A DNA stretch of 64,000 nt from Candidatus Paraburkholderia calva (GCA_001184395.1 LFLF01000003.1:1-64000); one strand, 5' to 3'; positions 8,022 to 17,328 are shown, counted from the stretch's first letter. The notes: a model not told the origin generated them from the sequence alone. A program made the numbers and translations.

Positions 8022-9613
8022 TCAGCCAGGATGACCGGTTCCTGCGGTCCCTTCAAACGCACCGGCAGCACGCGGCGCGTCTGCCAGAACGACACCAACG
8101 CCACCAGCGCCGCCACCGACAAGCCGATGTGAATCGCCGCCACCAGCGATTCGCGCGCCGATTCGAGCAACGCCGCGCCGTCGTGTCCGGCCGACGCGAG
8201 TTGCGCGAGCAGCGCGCGCTGGCCGTCGCGATTGATGAGGATCTGCGGATCGGACAGGTCGGCAAGCCACTTCATCGCATGATCCTTCTCGAGCGCGAGG
8301 CTCACGCCGCTCGCGTACAAATGCCCGACGAGCGTGCCCGTCAGCGCTGTGCCGATCATCCCGCCGATCATGCGCAGCGATTGCAGCAGCGCCGTGGCAA
8401 TGCCGAGATGCGCGCGGCCCGCCATTTGCTGGGCGAACACGGTCAGGTTCGGCATCACGAAACCGAGGCCCAGCCCGCCGATCAGCATGACGACGAGCAG
8501 GATTTCGCGCGGCATGTTGCGCGTCGCGACGACCACGCCGAGACACGAGACGGCAATGCACGCGAAACCGATGAACAGCATCAGATTGGCGTTTTTCAGG
8601 CGCGTGACGATGCGCCCGTTCAGGATGCTGCCGAACGTGATGAACACGACCAGCGGCATGATCATCATGCCCGCGTCCTTCGGGTCCATCCCGAAACCGC
8701 CCTGGAACAGCAGCGGTGCGTAAAACAGCAGTGAAAACATCGCGAAGCCGCCGAGCACGGAGAGCGTGAATAGCGCGGCGAGCGCCTTGTTGCGGAACAT
8801 GTCGATAGGCAGGATCGCGTAATCGCAGCGCTTCTCCCATTTCCACAACGCGAACGATGCGGCGACGCTCAAGCCAAGCAGCACGGCGGTTTCGACGGAG
8901 AGGCCATGTTTGGGCAGCATTTCGACGAACAGTTGCAGCGCGTCGAGCACGATCGCGATCAGGATCGCGCCGGGAAAATCGAGGCGCATTTTTCTTTCGT
9001 GCGCGACATGGCGCAGATGTGGCAGGAAGCGCCACACGAAGAACAGCGACACGACGCCGACCGGCAGGTTCACGTAGAACACCAAGCGCCAGCCGTAGTA
9101 TTGAGTGAGAAATCCGCCAAACGACGGCCCGACCGCGTTGGCGATGCCGAACGCGGAACTCATCAGCACCTGCCAGCGCAAGCGCACGATGTTGTCCGGG
9201 AAAAGATCGGCGATGCACGCGAACGCAGTGCCGACCAGCATGCCGCCGCCAATGCCCTGCAAGCTGCGCGCGAGCACGAGGAACATCATGCTGTTGGCGA
9301 GCCCGCACAGCACGGACGCCACCGTAAACACGATGATCGACGCGATCACGAACGGTTTGCGGCCGTAGTAATCGCCGAGCCGACCGAAGATCGGCACGGT
9401 GATGACGGAAGTCAGAAGATAGGACGTGGCGACCCAGGCGTACAGATCGAAGCCCTTGAGTTCGGTGACGATGGTGGGCAGCGCGGTGCCGACGACGGTT
9501 TGATCGAGCGCGACGAGCATCGTCACCAAGGAGACGCTCAGCATCGCCATGAGCGATTCGCGGAACGGCAAAACCTGTCCGCTGGAATGATGCGCGGCTG
9601 TGTGAACGGCCAT
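8018..9613 (-). CDS. DHA2-family (14-TM) MFS multidrug transporter
   Basis: A 531-residue proton-driven drug efflux protein of the inner membrane. It has motif A at GRLGDYYGRKP after TM2, the D1-type acidic residue in ALDQTVVGTALP, about 14 hydrophobic segments, and a long C-terminal periplasmic loop rich in charged residues before the last helix. It is intact. The start ATG at 9613 is 18 bases from an ATTGAC/GTCAAT palindrome. The downstream marR gene overlaps by 4 bases, so pump and regulator are co-transcribed and probably autoregulated. The substrate cannot be inferred. Confidence 0.92.
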   Translation of the reverse strand: MAVHTAAHHSSGQVLPFRESLMAMLSVSLVTMLVALDQTVVGTALPTIVTELKGFDLYAWVATSYLLTSVITVPIFGRLGDYYGRKPFVIASIIVFTVASVLCGLANSMMFLVLARSLQGIGGGMLVGTAFACIADLFPDNIVRLRWQVLMSSAFGIANAVGPSFGGFLTQYYGWRLVFYVNLPVGVVSLFFVWRFLPHLRHVAHERKMRLDFPGAILIAIVLDALQLFVEMLPKHGLSVETAVLLGLSVAASFALWKWEKRCDYAILPIDMFRNKALAALFTLSVLGGFAMFSLLFYAPLLFQGGFGMDPKDAGMMIMPLVVFITFGSILNGRIVTRLKNANLMLFIGFACIAVSCLGVVVATRNMPREILLVVMLIGGLGLGFVMPNLTVFAQQMAGRAHLGIATALLQSLRMIGGMIGTALTGTLVGHLYASGVSLALEKDHAMKWLADLSDPQILINRDGQRALLAQLASAGHDGAALLESARESLVAAIHIGLSVAALVALVSFWQTRRVLPVRLKGPQEPVILAE

Positions 9614-9631
9614 TTTTTTGTAAGCGCAATA

Positions 9632-9645
9632 ATTGACGAGTCAAT
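9632..9645. promoter_or_regulatory. Palindromic operator candidate for the MFS-marR operon
   Basis: ATTGAC-GA-GTCAAT is a perfect 6-bp inverted repeat separated by 2 bases, immediately upstream of the MFS start codon. MarR proteins typically bind such short AT-rich palindromes next to their own operon. The site lies 18 bases before the ATG, where binding would block transcription. Confidence 0.6.
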
Positions 9646-9720
9646 GGAAATGGAATCATAGCACGCGCTTTCCCTCTAATCCGGATTGCCGACATCTCAT
9701 TTTTGAATCAGACCATTCGC

Positions 9721-10548
9721 ATGGAACCGACGCCGATCATCACCTCGCCGCTCAACGCGGAAGATTTCGCCGCCCTGACGCGCGCGAAGGAAGAACTCGA
9801 AAGTCCGTTGCTGACGATGAAGCTCGCGAGTGTCGTCGGCGCGCCGATCGAAAAGCTCATGGGCCGGCTGCCCTCGTCGGCGCAGGACAAGGTCGACGAG
9901 GCGACGCAACTCGCGCTGAAGGAATGTCTGCAGGTCGCGCTGCGTACTATCGGCAAGAGCGCGCCGTCCGATTCGCTGCTAGCGCCGCCGCCCAACAAAC
10001 CGAGCGAGCAATCTGATGCACAAACTCGCGGTCGTGGCGGGCGGCGCGTTCGGCATGTTTTCGCTGCCCGTCGAATTGCCGGTGACCACCACGTTGATGT
10101 TTCGCTCGATCTGCGATATAGCGCGCAGCGAGGCGAGGACGTGCATCGCGTGGAAACGCAGCTTCAATGCATGATGGTCCTCGGCATGGGCGGCACCAAC
10201 AAGAGCGATGACAACGCCGATCTTGGCTACTTCATCGTGCGCAGCGCGCTGGCGCAGTCGGTGTCGCGCACGACCAGCGAAATCGCCACGAAGGGGCTGA
10301 GCAGTCATGGATCGACGGCGCTGCTCAAGTTCGTGCAGACCATCGCGTCGCGCTTTTCGGTGCAGGTCAGCGAACAGGTTGCCGCCAAGTCGATTCCGGC
10401 AATCGGCGCGATGGTCAACACCGTGTTCATGGACCACTTTCAGCAGATGGCGCACGGGCATTTCACCGTGCGGCGGCTCGAGCGGCGTTATGGAACGGCG
10501 GTGGTCGAGCGCGCGTATCAGACCATCGAGGTGATCGGCGGACGTTGA
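9721..10548 (+). CDS. EcsC-family protein with a compensated frameshift
   Basis: The family is named after Bacillus EcsC, and its function is poorly defined. The first ~95 codons and the last ~130 (MMVLGMGGTNKSDDNADLGY, then VSEQVAAKSIPAIGAM) are typical. Between them (about 10,010-10,132) the family-like sequence is in the +1 frame (HKLAVVAGGAFGMFSLPVEL), and the main frame reads arginine-rich sequence there. A +1 and a -1 indel thus cancel, leaving an open 276-codon frame with ~40 foreign residues that replace a hydrophobic core. It may be non-functional. An upstream TTG at 9703 is also possible as start. Confidence 0.75.
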   Translation: MEPTPIITSPLNAEDFAALTRAKEELESPLLTMKLASVVGAPIEKLMGRLPSSAQDKVDEATQLALKECLQVALRTIGKSAPSDSLLAPPPNKPSEQSDAQTRGRGGRRVRHVFAARRIAGDHHVDVSLDLRYSAQRGEDVHRVETQLQCMMVLGMGGTNKSDDNADLGYFIVRSALAQSVSRTTSEIATKGLSSHGSTALLKFVQTIASRFSVQVSEQVAAKSIPAIGAMVNTVFMDHFQQMAHGHFTVRRLERRYGTAVVERAYQTIEVIGGR

Positions 10549-11439
10549 GATTGGTTTGCGCGTGTGACGGCTTGTGCGAAGCGCGCGGCATCCGCCAGCG
10601 CGCTTCGCACTTCCGGCATGAACGGTGCCCAGATCTGGAAGATATGCGGCACGTTGGGCCAGACTTGCAAATTCACTTCGACACCTGCAGCGCGCGCCTT
10701 GTCGGCGAAGCGCGTGGAATCGTCGAGCAGCAGTTCGGTGTCACCGGTTTGAATCAGCAACGGCGGCAAGCCTTCGAGATTCGCGAATAACGGCGATGCG
10801 TACGGATGCGTCGCCTCTTTGCCACCGAGATATTGCGCGGCCACGCCGGGAAAGACGGCGGCGTGGAACATCGGGTCGCGGCCTTCGTTCGTGCGCATCG
10901 ATGCACCGCCGCAGGTCAGATCCGTCCACGGTGAGAACAGCACGGCGCCGGCAGGCAGCGTATCGCCGGCATCGCGCAACGCGAACAGGGCCGCGAACGC
11001 GAGACCGCCACCGATCACGATCGATTCCGCCGCGATGCCCTGCGCCCGCAATGCGCGATAGGCGGCGACGGCGTCATCGACCGCAGCCGGAAAGCGATGC
11101 TCCGGCGCGAGCCGGTAGTCGAGCGAAAAGACATTCGCCTGCGCGCGCTGCCAACCCAAAGCTGATCGCACGATGGCTCGACGTCGAGCAAAAGTAGTAA
11201 CCGCCGCCAGGAGATACAGAATCGTATGCGTCGATGTAGACGAGCGCAGCCATTCGCCGCGCAACGGCGCATGCTCGGCGCGGTCGCGGACGTAAAACTC
11301 GAAACCCTTCGGCACACTCGGCGACCAGACTCTCCGCGCGGTGTACGCGCGCCCTTGCCACATCGATGCCCGGTTTCGCCGTCTTGGGCCGCATGCGACG
11401 GCGCAGGATCACGCATGCGAGCGCGTTTTGCCAGCTCAT
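10518..11439 (-). pseudogene. Broken HSL-type alpha/beta hydrolase lacking its nucleophile
   Basis: Family: hormone-sensitive-lipase-like esterases. The start at 11439 (MSWQNALACVIL) leads into PKTAKPGIDVARAR. Further N-terminal blocks (VPKGFEFYVRDRAEHAPL, and a GGGYYFCS oxyanion motif) need at least two frame changes. The C-terminal part is in one frame from VFSLDYRLAPEHRFPAA to the stop. There the nucleophile elbow, normally GGDSAGGGLA, reads IVIGGGLAFAA: about five residues including the catalytic serine are gone in-frame. The aspartate and histidine regions (PPLLIQTGDTELLLDD and WPNVPHIFQIW) remain. It is therefore dead twice over. Confidence 0.87.
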
Positions 11440-11907
11440 CGCGCTGATTGTTGACCAAGCCTTGCTGACCGAAGCTGGAACTGCTGGTGGACCGCTTGCC
11501 CGCGCCCGTTCCCGAGCGCGTGCCGGACACCGATGCGCCGCTGGTCGGAAAATACGCGGCGCTCGCTTCGCCGACCAGCGCGTGCGCCTGCCGGTACGCG
11601 GCCGCATATTGCGCGATGGTCTGATTCGACTGATTGAGTTGATTCTCGAGATCGTTCAGACGCGCGTCGACGTAGATGGTTCACCAGCTTCCGCGATCCG
11701 CCTGATTGGCGGGCTGCGCGACTTTCCAGCCTTCCGGCGCTTCTTTTCTTTATAGGTGGCAGACGTGAGGGTGGACGGACGCTGATAGTCCGGCCCGACC
11801 GCGCAACCCGCGACGAGCGCGGCGAGCGCGAAAGCGCTCAGACGGCACGCGAACGAAGACGCAGCGCGAGCATGAAGCGAACGAGAAGCGGCGAAGCAAG
11901 ACGGCAT
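11440..11907 (-). pseudogene. Truncated NodT-family outer-membrane efflux lipoprotein
   Basis: OprM/NodT proteins form the outer-membrane channel of tripartite pumps. The start at 11907 gives a lipoprotein signal (LSAFALAALVAGC) followed by AVGPDYQRPS, the usual mature N-terminus. Frame changes near 11,740 and 11,690 lead through GWKVAQPANQADRGSW and YVDARLNDLENQLNQSNQT to GEASAAYFPTSGASVSGTR. The sequence then ends near 11,450 and runs into the lipase start, so ~330 residues are deleted. It probably belonged with the EmrB-type pump at 13,140. No HlyD/EmrA adaptor gene remains nearby. Confidence 0.82.
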
Positions 11908-12109
11908 CTGCGAGTCGAAGTCCTGGCGGCGCCGCACCGTTCGATGCGAGCGAACACGGCAGACCGAAATGGTAACGGAACTGGAAAGACACGCGGCCAG
12001 GAAGCGCCGCGTGTCAAGCAGGCGTTAGCGTAACGGCTTCGTCGTAAGGCGAGTATTACGCGCTGAAGGGAATCTGTTACAGCCCGTTACGCTCTCGCGT
12101 AAGCTGAAC

Positions 12110-12391
12110 TCACGCGCCCGATGCGCCGCCGGAGCAGGGCGCCGCCAGCAGCGGATGCGACGACGCCGATTGCGAGGACTTCGCCTTGGCCGATGCTCGC
12201 CGCCGATGCCGATTGTCGAACCAGCCCATTGCCAACACCACGAACGAGCCGCCCAGCAGCAGAAACACGATCAGATTCAGCGCAAGTTTCCACGCGTTCA
12301 TTTTCTGCGGAACGAACTGACGGGAGGCGTTGGCGATCGCGCTGCTGACTTGGCCGAAGCGTCGGCGGGCGATCTTGGTGAGGCGGGTCAT
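12110..12391 (-). CDS. Small single-pass membrane protein, unrecognised
   Basis: A 93-codon open frame starting MTRLTKIARRRFGQVSSAIA. It has one strong hydrophobic helix (LALNLIVFLLLGGSFVVLAM) followed by a basic stretch and an alanine/serine-rich tail. A GAGAG sequence lies upstream of the ATG at 12391. Codon composition resembles the surrounding genes. I do not recognise a family. It lies between a truncated efflux lipoprotein and a decayed marR, so it could be a genuine small gene or a remnant. Confidence 0.45.
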   Translation of the reverse strand: MTRLTKIARRRFGQVSSAIANASRQFVPQKMNAWKLALNLIVFLLLGGSFVVLAMGWFDNRHRRRASAKAKSSQSASSHPLLAAPCSGGASGA

Positions 12392-12567
12392 GATGGGTTC
12401 TCTCGGGGCGTCAGGCGACGCGGCGGACGTTTCAGAACATGTTTTCGGTAGGCGTATTAAGCGCATAACTCGTTGATTAGAATAATATTGACTATGCAAG
12501 TACTTTTCAAGATACTACCGATTGCTTTTTTGAGTGTTGCGTTCACGGGACGGCTTGCGGCCCGCAC

Positions 12568-13084
12568 ACCCTGCGTGTATTGATTCGATTGGCAGGCAGC
12601 GAACCGCTTTACGATCCCGCCACGATTCAACTCGACGCAAGCCTCGGCTATTACTTGGTGAAGGCGCGCAACGCAACGTATTGGTCGCGCGCACAGACGC
12701 CGCGCTGGAGCCGCTCGATCTGAAGTCGCAGCAGATCGGCGTAATTCTGTTTCTGGCGTTCGAGCGGGCGCCCACGCCGCTGGAGTTGTCGCGCGAGATG
12801 TCTTACGATAGCCGATCCCATGACGCGTATGCTCGACCGGCTGGAGAAAAAGGGCTTTCTCAGCCGCACGCGCAGCGAGGCAGACCGGCGCGGCGCATCG
12901 TCGAACTGAGGCTGACCGAGCGTGGACGCGATACTGCCGCCCGGCTGCCGGCCATCGGCACGACGGTACTCAACGCGCAACTGGTGGCTTTACGCGCGCC
13001 GGACTGGATCTGCTGATCGGCATGCTGGCGCGCATCATCGGCAATTCGCCGTCGGTCGCGTGCTGCGGCGCGGACGAGGATTGA
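12568..13084 (+). pseudogene. Frameshifted MarR-family regulator upstream of EmrB-type pump
   Basis: Recognisable blocks: SEPLYDPATIQLDASLGYYL in one frame; LDLKSQQIGVILFLAFERAP and TPLELSREMSYD in a second; MTRMLDRLEKKGFLSRTRSE in a third; VELRLTERGRDTAARLPAIG in the first; and LLIGMLARIIGNSPS before the TGA at 13082-13084. This is a MarR protein (~160 residues) split by at least four indels. It directly precedes the DHA2 pump, the usual place for its regulator, so the intact pump has probably lost local control. Confidence 0.85.
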
Positions 13085-13139
13085 CCGGAAGCAAGTTCAC
13101 TGCCTAGAAATCACGGACTAATAACTGCTTAGACAGAGA

Positions 13140-14720
13140 ATGCCTTGGCATGCAAAAATATCACCTATGTCAGCCACGACTGCTTCAAACCCGTCCGCAT
13201 CCCGACCGCTCGTCGGTAGTGTGCTGGCGTTGCTCACCATGGGCCTGGCGCTCGGCACCTTCATGGAAGTGCTCGACACCTCCATCGCCAATGTCGCAGT
13301 GCCGACAATCTCCGGCAATCTCGGTGTCGCGACCAGCGAAGGCACGTGGGTCATTTCCTCGTATTCGGTGGCATCCGCAATTGCCGTGCCGCTGACCGGC
13401 TGGCTCGCGCGGCGCGTGGGCGAGGTGAATCTGTTCACGATTTCCGTGCTGCTGTTTTCCATCGCGTCGGCGCTGTGCGGGTTCGCGCATAACTTCGAGT
13501 CGCTTATCGCGTTCCGGCTGCTGCAAGGACTCGTGTCCGGTCCGATGGTGCCGCTGTCGCAAACCATCCTCATGCGCAGCTATCCGCCGGAGAAGCGCGG
13601 TCTCGCGCTCGGCCTCTGGGCCATGACCGTGATCGTCGCGCCGATCTTCGGCCCGGTAATGGGCGGCTATATTACCGACAACTACACGTGGCCCTGGATC
13701 TTCTATATCAACGTGCCGATCGGCGTGTTCTCGGCAGCCATCGCATGGTTCCTGTTGCGCGGTCACGAAACGAAAACGACGCGGCAGCGCATCGACGGCG
13801 TCGGACTCACACTGCTCGTGATCAGCGTCGCCAGCCTGCAGATGATGCTCGACCTCGGCAAGGACCGCGACTGGTTCAGTTCGAACTTCATCGTGACGCT
13901 GGCGATCGTTTCGGCCGTGTCGCTCGCGTTCATGTTCGCGTGGGAGCTGACGGAGAAGGAACCGGTGATCGACCTCTCGCTGTTTCGCGACCGCAATTTC
14001 GCGATGGGCGTGCTCATCACATCGCTCGGCTTTCTCGCGTTTTTCGGTTCGGTGGTCGTACTGCCGCTCTGGCTGCAAACCGTGCTCGGCTACACGCCGT
14101 GGCTCGCAGGGCTCGCCACTGCACCGGTCGGCATACTCGCGCTGGTGCTTTCGCCGTTGATCGGGCAGAACATGCACCGGCTGAATTTGCGCGTGGTCGC
14201 GAGTTGCGCGTTCATCGTGTTCGCGTTCGTGTCATTCTGGAACTCGACCTTCACCCTCGATACGCCGTTCCATAGCATCATCTATCCGCGCCTGATTCAG
14301 GGCATCGGCGTGGCGACCTTCTTTGTGCCGATGACGACCATCACGCTATCGAGCGTGTCCGACGACCGGCTGGCGAGCGCGGCGGGCCAGTCGAATTTTC
14401 TACGGACCTTGTCGGGTGCGATTGGCACGGCGGTCAGCACGACGTTCTGGGAGAATGGCATGATCCGGCATCACGCGGTGCTGACCGAATCGGTCACCGC
14501 GTATGCGACGAACACATCAGTTTATTCCGAACTGCTGGCGAGACTCGGCTTGTCGGGGCAGGCGCTGACGGCACAACTGGATCGCGTGGTATCGGCGCAG
14601 GCATACATGATGTCCACCAACGATTTCTTCCGCGTCTCCTGCTACGCTTTCCTGGCGCTCGCCGCGATGGTATGGCTGACGCACCCGAAGAAAAGCGCGG
14701 CGGCATCGATGGGACATTGA
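13140..14720 (+). CDS. emrB: EmrB-type DHA2 MFS multidrug transporter
   Basis: Inner-membrane pump of an EmrAB-type tripartite system. The 526-residue protein has the DHA2 acidic motif FMEVLDTSIANVAVP, motif A at GWLARRVGEVN, a motif C-like stretch around IFGPVMGGYITD, and 14 hydrophobic segments. Two starts are possible: 13140 (MPWHAK) and 13167 (MSATTAS, the more usual N-terminus). It is intact although its regulator, periplasmic adaptor and outer-membrane partner are broken or missing here. Unless it borrows partners it may not be able to export across both membranes. Its 3' end touches the decayed lipoprotein gene on the other strand. Confidence 0.9.
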   Translation: MPWHAKISPMSATTASNPSASRPLVGSVLALLTMGLALGTFMEVLDTSIANVAVPTISGNLGVATSEGTWVISSYSVASAIAVPLTGWLARRVGEVNLFTISVLLFSIASALCGFAHNFESLIAFRLLQGLVSGPMVPLSQTILMRSYPPEKRGLALGLWAMTVIVAPIFGPVMGGYITDNYTWPWIFYINVPIGVFSAAIAWFLLRGHETKTTRQRIDGVGLTLLVISVASLQMMLDLGKDRDWFSSNFIVTLAIVSAVSLAFMFAWELTEKEPVIDLSLFRDRNFAMGVLITSLGFLAFFGSVVVLPLWLQTVLGYTPWLAGLATAPVGILALVLSPLIGQNMHRLNLRVVASCAFIVFAFVSFWNSTFTLDTPFHSIIYPRLIQGIGVATFFVPMTTITLSSVSDDRLASAAGQSNFLRTLSGAIGTAVSTTFWENGMIRHHAVLTESVTAYATNTSVYSELLARLGLSGQALTAQLDRVVSAQAYMMSTNDFFRVSCYAFLALAAMVWLTHPKKSAAASMGH

Positions 14721-15259
14721 ACTGCAGCGTCAGTTGCTGGTTCGACTGGCCCGGCTGGTTTTCGAGATTGAGCGGGGGCGGCTGCGGAATCGGATTGACC
14801 TGAACCCCATCCCGACGGTGCGGGCACCACGGCCTGCGGCGTGACATAGCGCGCCGTCGACGGCCCGTTACGCACGAACTGCTTGAAGTCGGCGCCCGCC
14901 GCCCACGGGTTCGGATCGCAGCCGAGCAGACTGTCGCAGTGCACGGCGAATCCGATCGTCGCGGTGGCGTCGTTGGTGGGCGTCAGCGTGACCTGATACT
15001 CGAGCGCGCGCTTGCCGCTCGACGGACCGGCCGTCTGGATGATCGAGTTCGTGATCATCTGAATCCTGTATTCCGAGTTATTCGTCACCCAGACCTGCGC
15101 GCGGGCCCACCACGTATCGCATTCGGCCTTGCTCATGCACGTGAGCGGCTACGTGGCCTGCTCCATCACCGTGCTGCTGACCTGATCCTGCAATGCGCAG
15201 CCGGCCAGCAGCGCGAGCGCCGCCGTCGCGAGCATCGCGCCTAAGTGTTTGATTCGCAT
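14721..15259 (-). pseudogene. Decayed lipoprotein gene with premature stop
   Basis: The start at 15259 gives a lipoprotein signal peptide (MLATAALALLAGCALQDQ). After 36 codons an in-frame TAG (near 15,150) interrupts the protein, which then continues in the same frame with PLTCMSKAECDTWWARAQVW and IQMITNSIIQTAGPSSG. Near 14,815 a frame change is needed to keep the proline-rich end (VQVNPIPQPPPLNLENQPG). I do not know the function. The domain with a CDTWW motif occurs in small Burkholderia lipoproteins. The 3' end butts against the convergent pump gene. Confidence 0.7.
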
Positions 15260-15428
15260 TGTTTCCCCGCAAGTCGTGAACAAATCATCGATTTTCTACG
15301 ATACAAATCGGTCGAAACTCCCGCTCGTTTCGGTCTGTTGCAAAAAAACAGGCAATACTTGCCGATGCGCGCGTACGCGCCTGTTGGCAAGGAAAAACCT
15401 GCTGATATGACCACACACACGGCCCCGT

Positions 15429-17048
15429 TCAGGCGTTCGCGCCGTCGAGCTTGTAGTCCTGATAAGCCGCGGCGAAGACATCGAACGGCTCGGTGTCGCC
15501 GCGTTCGACTTTTTCCTGCTCCACCAGCGATTGTGCTGCGAGCAGGCTCATCTCGCGCTCTTCCTCGGCGGACAGCGGACGGGCGCGGAAATACTCGGCG
15601 TGACGCCGGCTCAGATCGAGCGCGAAAGCATCGAATGACTGCATATTGTCGCGCATCGTTTGCAGTACGCGCGCGGACGGTGTCAACGATGCATCCGCGA
15701 GGCGCGGACGCAGCGCTTCGAGCGCGCGGGTGTAGTCGTCGGTGCCGTTGAGCCGGTCGAGCGTGGCCGCGACCGGCGCGATGGCGTCGAACAGTTCTTC
15801 AGCCCAGTCGCGCATGGCGATGTCCGCGCCGTCGCGCTTCAGCATGAGACCGAGCTTGCGGCCTTCCTTCACGACCACGCCGAAGTTGGCGTTCGCCTCG
15901 ACGCTCGCGTCCTTCGGCAGGAACGGGCTGTCCTCGAGCGCGCAATACAGCAGATAGGCGTCGAGGAAACGCGAAGTTTCGAGCGAGATGCCGGTCGGCA
16001 CGAACGGATCGATATCCAGACACCGCACTTCGATGTACTGCACGCCGCGCTCCGATAGCGCACGCAGCGGCCGTTCTCCAAAGTGCGTGATGCGCTTGGG
16101 ACGGATGGTCAAGTAGAATTCGTTCTCGATCTGCAATACGTTGGTGTTGATCTGCACCCATTCGCCGTCGCGCTGCGTGCCGATGGCCTGATATGGCGCG
16201 TACGGCTGACTTACCGCTTTCGCGAGCACGTCGACATAGGCGTTCACCTCGTCGTAGTTCGGCAGCAGCGCCGCCTGCGCGGGATTGTTCGTGTAGCCGA
16301 GATCGCTCATACGCAAGCTGGTGGCGTGCGGCAAATAGAAGGTGTCGGCATCTAAGGTTTCGAGCGTGTGCGCCTTACCTTCGACGAAGCGCTTGTTCAG
16401 CGCGGGCGATGCGCCGAACAGATACATCAGCAGCCAGCTCGTGCGGCGGAAGTTGCGGACGAGCGCGAAGTAGCGCTCCGACTGAAAGTCCTTCGCCGAC
16501 AGCGTGCTCGAAGGATCGAGCGCCTGCCACGCGCGCCACACGTTTTCATGCAGCGAGTAGTTGTAGTGGATGCCCGCGATGCATTGCATCGTGCGGCTAT
16601 AGCGCAGCGCGAGGCCGCGCCGGTACACGCGCTTCAAGGTGCCGATGTTCGACGTGCCGTAATAGCCGAGCGGTATGTCCTCTTCGGGCGGCAGCGAGTT
16701 GGGCATCGAATCGTTCCATAGCAATTCGTCGCCCATATGCGCGAACGCAAAGCGATGCAGCGCGTCGAGCTTGTCGAGCGTGATGGCGACATCTTTCTCC
16801 GCCGGCGTGATGAGTTCGACGAGCGCTTCCGAGTAATCGGTCGTGATGTATGGATGCGTGAGCGCGGAGCCGAACGCGCGCGGATGCAGCGTCATCGCGA
16901 GCTTGCCTTCGGGCGTGACGCGCAGGCTTTCTTTTTCGATGCCACGCAGGCCCTGACGCAACGCGTCTGCGTGCGGACCGGACGCGAGTGCGGCCAGTCT
17001 GCGCAGAAATGCGCCGGCATTTGGTTGAGCTGTTTTCTTGTTTGACAT
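15429..17048 (-). CDS. gshA: Glutamate-cysteine ligase, first step of glutathione synthesis
   Basis: Joins L-glutamate and L-cysteine with ATP to gamma-glutamylcysteine. At 539 residues it matches the class I (E. coli-like, 518-residue) enzyme: GIEKESLRVTPEGKL near the N-terminus, then TDYSEALVELITP, HYNYSLHENVW, GYTNNPAQAAL and a DWAEELFDAI stretch. It is intact. The ATG at 17048 is the conventional start, but no strong ribosome site precedes it. A 17-bp tandem duplication lies just upstream in the leader. Confidence 0.95.
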   Translation of the reverse strand: MSNKKTAQPNAGAFLRRLAALASGPHADALRQGLRGIEKESLRVTPEGKLAMTLHPRAFGSALTHPYITTDYSEALVELITPAEKDVAITLDKLDALHRFAFAHMGDELLWNDSMPNSLPPEEDIPLGYYGTSNIGTLKRVYRRGLALRYSRTMQCIAGIHYNYSLHENVWRAWQALDPSSTLSAKDFQSERYFALVRNFRRTSWLLMYLFGASPALNKRFVEGKAHTLETLDADTFYLPHATSLRMSDLGYTNNPAQAALLPNYDEVNAYVDVLAKAVSQPYAPYQAIGTQRDGEWVQINTNVLQIENEFYLTIRPKRITHFGERPLRALSERGVQYIEVRCLDIDPFVPTGISLETSRFLDAYLLYCALEDSPFLPKDASVEANANFGVVVKEGRKLGLMLKRDGADIAMRDWAEELFDAIAPVAATLDRLNGTDDYTRALEALRPRLADASLTPSARVLQTMRDNMQSFDAFALDLSRRHAEYFRARPLSAEEEREMSLLAAQSLVEQEKVERGDTEPFDVFAAAYQDYKLDGANA

Positions 17049-17080
17049 TGATGCTTGGTGCAGAGCGCGCGACGTATTTT

Positions 17081-17114
17081 TAGGGTAGCGGGCACTTTAG
17101 GGTAGCGGGCACTT
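17081..17114. repeat. 17-bp perfect tandem duplication in the gshA leader
   Basis: A 17-base unit (TAGGGTAGCGGGCACTT) at 17081-17097 is repeated exactly at 17098-17114. It lies 33-66 bases upstream of the gshA start codon and could affect the leader or promoter. It is the third perfect tandem duplication in the window. Confidence 0.85.
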
Positions 17115-17328
17115 TAACACCTCGCCGTTGGGCTTGCTTGAGCCCAATCTTCGTAGGAGTTTGCAGGTCTTTTAAGGGAATTTGTAAGAAGAAGCGGCTC
17201 ATTGTCGCGCATGAAAAAAGTACGTTCCTGTTATACGGCGAACGCGCTTTTTGCGGGCGTCGAAGCATCTTTATGCGACTTCAGGCGACCTTAGGCGACC
17301 TCGTCCGCCTCGCTGTCGACGCGTTCCG

